In this document: positions 21,119 to 33,100 of the stretch, piece by piece
Numbering within the stretch: the first letter of the stretch is position 1
Layout: each line of letters starts with the position of its first letter
Assembly (NCBI RefSeq): GCF_963678635.1
Contig: NC_087071.1
Coordinates: 806,001-870,000, forward strand
Length of the DNA: 64,000 nt
From: Symsagittifera roscoffensis
Lineage: Eukaryota; Xenacoelomorpha; Acoela; Convolutidae
Direction of reading: 5' to 3'
Notes under the pieces: generated by a model
What the model was told of the DNA's origin: nothing
Seen by the model: only the letters and a program-made list of their open reading frames with translations
The model's database searches: none
Translations under genes and position numbers: made by a program

Positions 21119-24100
21119 GTAAGAAAGATGCTTTGAAAAACACGGAACAGTGGCTGTTAGTTGTTAAGAGCAATGAACGTAGGCAGTACTCTTATATAGG
21201 TCTTGATGATTTGTTTATTTTTTTTCAGGAGAAAATATTAAATTTTGTTCACGCTCATTTCTGCTTTGTCGAGATTTTATTTCTAGTTTCGAAAGTAGAA
21301 TTTATTTATCAGATACCCAGCGAAACAAAAATTTTATCTTTTGATCCAGTTTTCTCAAATTGGGCTAATTTGATCAAAAAAGTGTGAAGCATAATTTGTT
21401 GTAGAAACTGAGATATTTTTAAGGCCATATAATTTTTACATGGAACTTCAAAAGCTGATTTTTTTTAATTAGTTTTTTTTGCGTTCATGACTCTTTTTGA
21501 ACTGTCAGTTGGCTATGTCTTCACTGCTTGATAAGTTTCGTCATTTGCTGGAACGTAAAGATATTTCAGTTCGTGTACCTATCGAAGCACCTCTTATTCA
21601 TTCAAAAAAGAGCAACCAGAGAATTCTTTGAAGCTTGGTCTTTGCGAGCAAAATAGTTTTGCAGGTCTTTCTGATCGTTTTTACTGAGTTTCAAAAAAGA
21701 AACAAACATTTTAAGTAATACCTGCATGTGAACCAGCTATCGATCTCTGTAGAAACTACAAGTAATGATATCTAAACAACTCCTACATGGTAAAATTTTC
21801 CTGGAAGCTTCAATAGTTCATATAAATAATGCAACTCGAGCACGGTTAATTTTTTTACCGAATTTTCCCTAGAATAAACTATTTCCGGAGTTTTGAAAAG
21901 CATTTAATGCAACAACGTTTTCGAAAACCGAGCAGTTGCAATGAGGCATTAAATCTGGTGCAGCCATCAGCTAAAATTCTATATAGGATAAATGAATTAA
22001 TGTTTGCTTTCGTACAATCCGAACAAAAAGCCCAATGTTAGATCCTTTGCCGCATTTTTTGGGCACTCACTCTTAGGTCTTCTGTCTGTCCGAAGTCTTC
22101 CTGGCTTGCATGCAGTTTTTGCTGGCCTCGTGCACTTGTTGTTCCAGAATGGTTTGCTCATTCGCTCCCATTTCTCCGCACTCCAAACTTCTGGATACAT
22201 TAACGATTTTTTTTAGCAGATATTACGTTCGGTTCGGATATTTGTCTAGTATTGTTATTATAGAAGAATTGTATGTATTCGTACGTTCTCTCCCCCATCA
22301 TACCAAAAGTGCAATAATTCAGTTCCTGATTAAGGGTGCATTCCCCTCTGGATCTGAGTCGGCCGCTTTTTGAACTCGTTTGATAAATTAGTGTACACCT
22401 TCGCCGCTTGTTTGATCATCTCTTCGATAGATTCCTTCAGTCTTGCTTCCTTTTGGGTCATCAATATTTCCTGGGATGGCTATTTGTATGGCGTCAAATA
22501 GTGTTTCGCTTAAAGCCGTCGTAAGTTCTTCACTTAAGATAGCAGCTAGGCGATCTCGTCCATCTTTTCTCTTGTTTTGGAGTGGGATTTTGGTCTGGGA
22601 AGGTTCGAAGTGGTCTGATCATTCGTTTGTTCCTTCATCACTATATTTCAAATTAGGATAATTAACACGCGATGTATTTCGTACTATTAAACAGTTAGGC
22701 GGCAGCTTAAATCATTCCAACCAAATTGAATGAAAGAAATCAATTTGCTTTTATTAGAGTTTATCAGAAGCAGCATAATATTTAAAAAAACGCCCTAAAG
22801 TCAGCCTGTAGTATCTTTTTATTTTTATTTTCAACATAATCATCTCAATCGAGTACTTTTTACCATCATAAGAAACTAAATTGTGTAGCTTTGGAAAAAG
22901 GTTTCGATTGTCGTCCCTTAATTATCTCAGTCTGTTTTATCAGGAGAGGGAGTCGGCTCTTAATTCTTACTAAGAGGGTGATTTCGTATAAACGTAGTTG
23001 CCATCAATCTGAATTTGGTTTTATGGAAAGTTTAGCAGTTAAACTAAATTGTGCAGTCGACTGAATCGTTGTTGTCGGTATTTTTTCACTCAAGTTGTGA
23101 AAGTGTTCACACACAAGGAGCCGACATGTGACGACGTTTTACAATCAACGTCATGAAGTGAAATCTAGGGAGAAATTTTGTCGTCTCCATCATTTGAATC
23201 AGTTTCAATGATTAGGCGAGGAAAGATGGAACTCGTTCGACAACAGATGGGAGACAGAAGGAGAGGGAGGGAAAGGGGAAACTGAAACTAATGAGTTGGA
23301 TCATTCACATGAAGTGTGTGAGGGATACGAGAGCGAGTCTTCTCTGGACAGCAGTTACGAAGACTCTCTTCATATGGCAGCCCTCATTGGCAAGAGTCTC
23401 TTAGACAGGTCAGTCTAGTCTATTCCATGTCTTCCCTCCAATTCAAGCCACTCATCAGAAAACAAGAGTCTGTTTATTCGGATCCACTTGATAGAAGAGC
23501 ATCAGAATTTAACATGTCCTTCCAAAGTTTTTTTTTGCGCCTTAAATCAAAGTGAATTGAGTCTTGATACTGATTTTCTCCAACATTGAACGTTTTTGTA
23601 ATAAATGATGATTTCGAAACTGTTTGTGTTCGTACCTTTGGTGACCAATGTTGTCTTTTGAGTTATTTTTCATCAAGTTTGAAGCTTCGAAAGATGCTTG
23701 CCTTAATTTTAACCACTTGGTTCTGTATAATAATTTAATGCTGATTCTTTCGTCTAGCGTAAAGTAATTGAGTATGCGAAGCCACTCTTCGCTTACCTCT
23801 TTTTCAACATTCCTGAGTTACTGTATTTTTTTTTCAATTTTTAGCAACGGTATTCTCAAAGATTTTCACTTTGATGTTTTTAAATCTTAGAAGCTTATGT
23901 CAAATCGAAGGTAAGCTTTTGAAATGCGGAATGGATTGTAAAAAGTGATGTCTGATATCATTGCGCCAAGAAAAACAACAGCAAAACCCGGGCTGGTGTT
24001 GTGCCACTCTCGTAAAATTTTTGAATTTGTCATATGTTCAATTTAGTTTTACCAAAATCACTGACTCTTTTGCTCGACTCACTATAGTATGTCAAATTTG

Positions 24101-27100
24101 AAGTAGCGAAACGGCCAGCTTATTAAGGAAGTAACTTTCGTGCTTGGGACAACCAAGGTTATGGGTTCGACCATTTGAAAAAAGGGGAGAACTTTGTATT
24201 CAGGTGTGTTTTTTTTTGCTTTTTTTGTTTTTCAGCTCCCACAAACCAGGGTGACCACTTGGTCACTTTTAAAGTTACTAGTCATTTTTCTCACTTTTTT
24301 GTCGAAAGTCACTCAAAGTCACTTTTTTGTGTTTTTTAAACATTTTAAAAGTTTTTTTAACATCTTACTGTTGCCTTCATGAGTAGTCCAATAAAATTTG
24401 TTCAAAAAATCTTTTTTTTGAGGCAACTAGGATGCTATAGCTATTTAATGAATAAAAAGAACAGGTCACTTTTTTTTCTCGGCTGAGGTGGTGACCCTGC
24501 CACAAACAACCATCGGAGAGAGTTGAGTGATATATTATATTAAAGCCCTTACAGTCGGGATTTGAACAAGAATGATTTTTAAAAAAAATCTCGGTGTCGT
24601 GAAAAACAGGTTTGAAGTTTTTGGTTTTTCATCTTAGTTCGAGCGAATAAAACGAGCGAGCAGGCTTACAATAGCTATTTTAATAACTTGAAAACTTAAA
24701 ACGTAAAAACTTAGTTTTGCTTGGTTAATGGTAGATTTTTTCAGTATTTTTACTTTTTTTTGGAACCAAAAAATGAAAAAACTCAAAAACTGCAAAATTG
24801 GAAGAATTTTTTTTGATATATATTTTTTCGTTTTTCTAGTCATCTTTTTTTAAAAAAAAACATCTTTGTTTTTGAGTTTGCTGATTTTCTATGAATGTCG
24901 AATTTGCTCGTTTTTCAGCTCCTTTTATCACACCATTTCGGAAAAAAACGACATTAATTTGAAAAAAAAATGTGTTTTATAAGACTGCTCGCAACAATAT
25001 TTGCTACTTGCACAGTAATCGGCTATCCTTGTTTTTTATTAATTTTTGGGACAAGTTTAAGAAGCTTTTTTTGTCGGTTTACTTTCCAAATCATGCAGTT
25101 TTCTTCTGGTTGAAGCAAGTTTTGCTGGCAATGAAAAGCGTCTTGATTTGTTTCTGTAAATTGTAAAATTGTCACCTCTGATTTGTATGATTTCTTTGTT
25201 TTACTTTCTTTTTCCCGTTTGTTTTGGTCATAATTTTGTTCGGCTTCCATGTTTCTGGCAAAGGTGATATTGGCTTAATCACTTCGTGCTGCGTCGTTTT
25301 AAGGGCAAAAATGATTTTTATGCTTTGTTTTTTTTTTTTGGGGGGGGGGGGGGGGGTCTTCTAGTTGCAAAAATTAGTAGATCAAAATATTTTATGATAT
25401 TTTGTTTCGGTTCATCGATTGTCTACTCGAGATTTGTCGGCTTAGTTGGCGCTCAGTGTTTTTTTTGAATGTGAATTCAACGCTGTCGTTTGTGTTTTTG
25501 GATTGGATTTCTCAAATTGAATGTGATTCAAGGCAAACTTATGAAGTTTTTGTAGATGGTGTTTCTTAATGTACATTTTACCGATCTAGTTTGGCTTCGG
25601 CTTAAAGGCTTAACGTTAACAACTGTTAGGTATTCTCGAAGGCTGTAAATAACGAACCCTGCGTGTAAGCTTGCCTCGAAGAACCTGAAATTACGATGAG
25701 GAATATGGTTCTTTTTCTGTCTGGATATTTTGTTTTGAATGTTTTAACGAAACTACTTTCCAGTCAGATTTTGAACCTCAATGTAATCTGAAATCCAAAA
25801 TTTCTTTTAATTTTTTTTAACATCAACCTAATTTAGTTGAATTAAATTTCTTTTTAATTGACTCTGTCTGTGTTTTTTCTGCTGCTCTCTGTGTTAGTCT
25901 GTGTTGTGTTGTGTTGTGTTAGTCTGTGTTGTGTTGTGTTGTGTAGGAACAGTGAGTTGGAACGACAGCTGTCTGTGTGTGCGAGTGAGTTGAGTGAGAG
26001 GGAGAGTGAAGTGAGGGCAATGAGAGTTGAAGTGAGTCAGTTGAGGGCAGAGCAGGAACAGCACACTCACAACAGACAACTCCTGTGTGAACAGACTGAG
26101 CAGCACACACTGCAGGTAAAACACATATGTCCTGCCTCTCAAACTTATGCCCATTCATTTGTGCCAACTCAACGTGTACCTTCTTTTACACTTGTTCAAT
26201 CGCGAAACAATCTATTCCCGTCTCGTCTGTGCTGCTGGCTTCTTGCAGCTCCTGGATACAAACATTTAAGATGAATTATTTGATATGATTAAATTAGTTT
26301 TTTTATTTTTTATTGGGGCAAATAGTGATAAGGGTGTAGCCGTAAGTGATCATTAGTGGTTTCTGTCGGATTCAGTGGCACCGGTTGGACATATTGGGTG
26401 TGTCATCCGGAACGGATTGGCAAACATAGTTATCTGAAGTATTTATGTTCATATTTATACACTCACTGCGCTGAGTAAATTATGTGGGCCAGTTGACCTT
26501 GTACTTGACCTTGTACCAAAGATCCGCCACTAGAATAGTCAAAGTGGGCGGCCAGATTAGAAATGGCAGTATTTGCGAAGGACGGCATCGAAGTCAGAAA
26601 CTTACTGCGAACCAAACCGCCTTTAGTAGAAACAACAGAGCCTATATACGAAGTAGAAATCACGAGTGAGACGGAGGCCCAAAAGAAAACCGAGAAGTAC
26701 GAAACAAAGAGAAAAGAGTGTTGTGAAAATAATTGTCTAAATGCACGAAAAAAAAGTGTATCGTGAAACTCATTCCCGTGGGATGAAGCGGACCCAAAAG
26801 TACGCAGTTACCTCTTCTTATGCTCAGGCGCAGAAGGCCACCGCCAAGTGCAACAAAAGAATCCGAGCTTAGACATACAGGCAGCATCGACGAGAGAACT
26901 AATGACAATTCTAGAAGGTATCTTTATCACTACCCGAATCATCGCGTTCGAGAAGTACAACTTCATTTGCAGAAAACAAAAGAAGAACGAATCACTTGAA
27001 CAGTTCCACGCGGATTTGGCGGAACTTTCGTCACGAGCAGACAGGGAAGACGAGTTGGTCAGAGATATGTTAACAGCGAACATGAACAATGAAAAAATAG

Positions 27101-30100
27101 CAGAGGAATTAGTGGCCGAAACTTGAAGCTCACAAGACGCATATGAACATGTCATTTGACGAGAAACAGGAATAGATCTCATCAGAACTATGAAATTGAA
27201 CCCGTTCAGAACACCTATAACATCAACAACGAAACAAAAACCGATGGGTACATACAACTCAAGGACAAGGCGGACAATTTCACCACCAAAATGATCAACG
27301 ACGCGGATTCATACGACGACAAAATGTCGCACGGCTTGCTCGTGTGTACCCTCCGAGTGGGGCAAGCGGGATTACACGGTTCACCTCTGTGCGGCCAAAG
27401 ACACACAAGGGTCACTGTAACGTAGGGGTACGAACCGGGAACGGCGAGCACTCAAAGGCCCAGAGGCCAACAGAGCGGTGAAGAACCAACCAGTTGGAGC
27501 CACTTACCACAAATTTATGGCGAGAACCTCCCAAGCTTCGAAAGTGGTCGGGTTTTTCGTTGCTGACTCGGGACTCGCCCATCTGGGTCAGCAAATTTTG
27601 AACGTGGAACAAAATCCAGGGCCGACGCTTTGCGGAGTATGCAACAAAAGAGTAACAAGTAATAGAGTAAATGCAATGGCGTGAACAATGGATACATCAA
27701 GGATGCAGCGGCCTGTCACGCAAAAATATCCAACACTTAGCTGCAGCCAACAGTTATGCTTTTGAGTGTTCAAGATGCAGTAGTTCTGATCCGCTCAATC
27801 CCGGCAGAGAGTTTCTGGAGGTTAAGACGAGGGTAAATCATTACCGCGACATCCCCGAGCAGGAGCCGAAAGAAACAAACAGAAAAAAGACAAGGAAAAG
27901 AAGGGAACCAGCTCCCTGGCCCCACCTCGACCAGGAGACATTGGAGGGTAAGACGAGGAGATTAACAACCTGCGTCGGCCCCGCGCGGGACCCCAAGATG
28001 TCAAACGAACTCCCGAATAAAGAGGACCAAAATAAAAGTCTATGTCTCCATCCCGGACAGCGTACAGCATTGGAAAAAAAGGGGCAGAAACGGTCATGAA
28101 AACCCCGCACAACAAACAATCATGATAAAAGACTTTGACGAAGGGAAATCAGAAACTAGGAGAGGAAAAATGAGACGACCCAAATTGCGCAACTCGTCCC
28201 TGGTATAATAGCTAAGTTAGAGCTTACAATCTTGACAAAAAAAACCGGTACCTCTAGAGCAACAAAGAAGTACCAATTTTATAACAAATGCAGGCTGAGG
28301 AAGTAAACATGCAGGACATCCGCAACTTGTTCGATATCAAATCTATAAGGTGGAAAATAGAGAAACATACCCTTGAACGGATAGGCCACATACTGAGAAT
28401 GAAAAATGAACGAACAGTAAAGGTGGCGTTATTGGGGTGGCTAAACAGCCTGGAAAATATCAAGAAACGTCCGGGATACAAGGGCAATTTTTTTCAGCTG
28501 GAGGAAGCTTATGAAAGAGGCGGGGATAAACTAGAGTGAAGCAACCAAAACAGCAATGGACTGAAAAAATGGATAACCAAGCGGATTGAACATTTGGAAA
28601 AAAGAGAACGCCAAATGGCAATTTTTTTTCAACGAAGACGAAAAGGTGGAAAACTGAATTACCCAGGACAAATCTTCAGTGTGGTAATTGTGGAGAGCTG
28701 TGCAAATCAGTTGGTGGACTGAAAATTTAGATGAAACGAATACACACTGAGGCAACGCACCTTTTTAAATGCAATCGTAGTGACAAAACGTAAAAAATTG
28801 AAGGCTCCTATAAAATTCACGTGAGTTCGTGTAACCCGGAATCGGCTGAAGAGGCCAGGATCTACACACCAGCAACCAGGATCGGTAACGAATGCAACCA
28901 AGAGCACTCAGCAACCAATATGGCCCGACACACGAGTAGATGCAGGGGGAGACGGAATGCTTCCGATGAGGCGAAAGCCTGAAGAAGAAGAAAATGTCGA
29001 ACACAGAATACGAGGGGTTACCAAAACCCTAATAACGTACAATAAAAAGAATGCTACAAGTGCGGAAGACAGTTCAGACCAACTCACCTAAAAGATTAAG
29101 TTTATACGAAATAAGCAAAACTTGGACATTGCAAAAGTATGTAGGTCTACAAATGGCAACTATCTGCGGGAAAGAGACGAAGATGACAGGAAAAAAGTGA
29201 AAACACCAAGGAGGCGGAAGAAAATTATCCAGTAGCATTCGCTGATTTCACTTCTACAAACGGATTAGAAGAGTTCCCATAAATCAATTTCTCGTTAATG
29301 GTAATATCCGAGGTTTTTGAAATGAAAAGTTCGGCAAAGCTAGCCGAGCAAAATTTAAACGGACATATAGTTAAACTGAAAACAAAAACGGAGGCAATGT
29401 TTGCCATTGCGGACTCAGGAAGTCCAATGTCATTCGGCGCAACATCTACGAAAAAACGATAAATCAATATTCAAAAATATCCCACCGGAGGAGGCAGCAT
29501 GAAATCTGACACATTACAATAGTGTGTTCGTCCTTCCTAAGGGAAAATTGATTATTGCGATAGAATCCGGGGGATGGACAATACAGTCAGCTCCGTTAAT
29601 TTTAATGGACGACCAGAAAGCAAACATAATAGGAAAAAACCTCTTATCAATAAGTGTTATAAAATTAATACAAGAAAAATCGTAGCAGTAGCAGATGTTG
29701 AGCATACAGAAAACCGAAGACTCAAATCCCGAAATAAAACAATGGGTAAAATAAAATTTCAAACAACACTGCATAAGGATCGGGAAATAAAAAAAAATCA
29801 AGTGATGCGAACACATATTATAAAGGTCTACATTTCTAATTAAACAAAAAGGACGACGAATTCCGACCCACTTACAGGAAGGGATCGAGAAAGAACTGAA
29901 CAAACTAATCAATCGAAAACTCATCGTAAAACTGAATAAATATTCAGACAAACAGTTTATCATTCCAATCGTTATAACAGTGAAGAAGGATCCAACAGTC
30001 AAATTGGCACTAGTTTCTCAGAAGATTAACAATTTTATTCACAAGAACAAATATTAGATGCCAAACATCGACCTTCTATTAGACAACATTGCGCATACTC

Positions 30101-33100
30101 GCAAAAAATCCAGTTGGATAATCAAGCTAGAGAACTTATCAATTCCAGGCGGGATTCTGCAGCTAAACGGATATGCCTGCAGAATTTCAGAAAGCAATAG
30201 ACCTGACACTAACGAACTGCAAGAACACGTACGCCTACTTAGGCGACATATAAGTTTTGACCAAACGGTCACTAGAGCTCTATAAAGAAAAACTATACCT
30301 TGTCTTACAAAAACTAGACGAAGAAAACCTAGTAATCTCGCTTGACAAATGTAAGTTTGCATGTGAACAGGTTGAATGGTTACAACATAAATAGTGAGGG
30401 TACTAAACCACTCATCAGGAAAACAGGTAATAAAATAATATGCTCCTCCTAAAACGTTCAAGCCATTAAAAAATTTGATGGGTCTAACAGACCAGCTCAC
30501 TCGTTACATCCCAGACTTAGCTTTAGCTCAAACTGCTGCTGCTCTACGCCCACTTCTAAAAACAAAGGTAAAATTCAAACACTTGATTGGGAAACAGAAC
30601 ATAACGTAGCATTCAACTGTCCTAAAACTAGAATCAGAAATCGCCCAAAATAAACATTTTTACCAAAACCTAGAAACCCGCGGCGTTGGTGACGCATCAA
30701 ATTTCAGCCTAGGGGCGACACACGAGCAACACACCAGGGAAGTGTGTCCAGCAATCACGGTTTTTAAAATTGTGTTTTGTTATAATACTCGGTAAACGAA
30801 CTCAAATTGCTGGGGGTAGAATATTTTAAATCTTACTTGGAAAAAATGCTATCGTCATCACAGACCATCTAGCTTTAATCACTGCATTAAAGGCAAGCGA
30901 AAGATCAAAAATTAGTCAGAGTAGGCTAACAAGATAGATCGACCGATTAGTCACCTTAGACATTACATTTTCGGCGGGAAACAAAATGGGCCTAATAGAA
31001 TACATGTCGCAAAATCCAGTTAAATTGGCGATACTCCCAAGCGCTGGCATCGTAGGAGGACCACGACTAACACATACGAAAAAAGGATACCAAGTACAGA
31101 CACCAACAGGACAACAGCATCCCCACAATCAGAGGTCAAGGACGCAAGAGAACTGTTAACTTGCTCATCCAAAAAGTAAACATTCTTCCCGAAAACCGTT
31201 TTCAGTGACGACACCGCACAACTGAAAAGCAGACTCTAATAAACTAGACGCAGAAAAGGTAATACTTGAATGTACCTCACAAACAGAAAAACTGACGACC
31301 TCAATAACAACACAAACAGAATGGCCCAATGTGATCCGAGAAACGATCACACAGACCGAGTTGTCAATAGAAGTGCACGAAGTTTACGAATACTGCGTGA
31401 GCCGCGTGGACCCAACACAATTGAGGCAGGAGGGGCCACTTCCGAACAAAGAACCACCAACAATGACAAGAAATACAATCAGCAGACAACAGGAAGCACA
31501 ACTTGAAGCAAGCCATGAGATGATCAGGGAAGAGATAGTCGCGATCTTGAATCAGGAAACCAACACTGAAGTCGAAGAAGACACGCCGCTGTATAGGAGA
31601 AAAGTACAATTCATCGCCGCTGCCACAAGGAAGGACAGGAACATGCGCCCGATACTTAACTTCGTTATAAAACGATACTGGGAAGCCTTAAAGGGTTATT
31701 CGTTTTAAATAAAAGTAATCCAACATTGACTGCAAACTGCACCAGTTCAGCGCACAATAGATAACTCAGCTTCTACATGGCCCACTATTAATGCTTCAGT
31801 ATGCACGTGCGCCATCTTTGATGCAAGCGATTAATATTTCATCGGGAAACTAGAAAGTGGTTTTGTGGAATTGAAGAAGTGTTTTGTGTGTTTTAATTGT
31901 TTTGAGTTGTTGATTTGTATTGTATTGTGTGTTGTTTAGTTGGAGCGTGAGAAGGAGGGACTGAGGCGCCAGTTGGAGATGGAGAGGCGGGAGAGTGAGG
32001 AGTTGCATGTGCAGTGGGAACAGCTGCAGGCCACTTGTGTCTCTCTCCAACACCAGCTGCACAAACACAAGGAGAGAGAGAGGGCAGACAGGTTCGCCTC
32101 TCTCTTTTCAACCAATTAACACAGACAGAACATTGAATGCTCTGAACACTGAATTTAACAATGAGCAAAACAAACAAGTCAAAAGCATTTTGATTTTGGG
32201 GAGCAATTAAGCGAATAACGAATTGGGACAGGTGCTTTTTTGTTCTCTAAATTGAAGCAAAAGTAAGCTAACCGTTGTAATCAATACTGGTTGAACTTTA
32301 AGCTCATCCTTTTCTGCTAATTGAGTGCCTTGTTTCGGTTGTGTTTGCTTTACTGTCGCATAATTGTCATTCTTACTTTTTGTTGTCAAACATTTGTCTG
32401 AACAAATTGGATCAAGTGTGAAGGGGGGGGGGGGGGGGGGAGTGGATACAATCACATTTGTTTAACGATTTCGGTTAACGATAACATATTATGTTAGTGG
32501 TGCATGTTAAATGATGATATCAGCCTTATGATTCCATAAATAAAGTTATGGCATTAGGTAGTGTCTAATCCGGTTAATTATTAGTGAGCAAATATGTACA
32601 TAGTGATGGTGCATGGAATGATGTTGAATTCGTTTTGTTCGTATATCTCTTCCTTTTTGACTTCCAGGATTGGTCTGCGAAGAGGCAGGATGGGGAGTGG
32701 GGGGGACGGAGCTGAGTGGAGGGGGGCACTCGAGATAGAGGAGGGGGTGATGCGGAGAACACACAGTGTGGACCAACTGGCTGCTTCTGGAGGTGGCCAA
32801 GGGGGATCGGCCCTCTTTCCAGCAGTCTCTCTCTCATCCAACAGGTACAGGTTCGAATCACAACCATGGCCATATACTTTTTATGACTTGCAACCCGCCT
32901 GCATGAGAGGCTACGCCCAAATTTTTTTACACAAAAAGTTACGAGCCTCAACAGTTTTTTTTGAAATTATTTGAACGTTTTTCCAAACTTTTGACTCTTC
33001 TCGAAAACTCCTCTCCCGAATTTGGGTTTTTGATTTCATTCAAATTGTAGGGTTGTGAGAAGCCACCCTGCATAAGCGGCTATAACCAAATTTTTTACAC

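Noticed and set aside
25325-25358. Homopolymer G run, and similar runs at 32,421, 36,187, 41,406, 41,896 and 47,719, as G-quadruplex regulators
   Set aside because: They are isolated homopolymers in introns or spacers, prone to sequencing error, with no positional logic.
32546-32974. Pro/Ser-rich - strand frames opposite CDR2 exon 5
   Set aside because: Antisense shadow of a Gly/Arg-rich coding exon.
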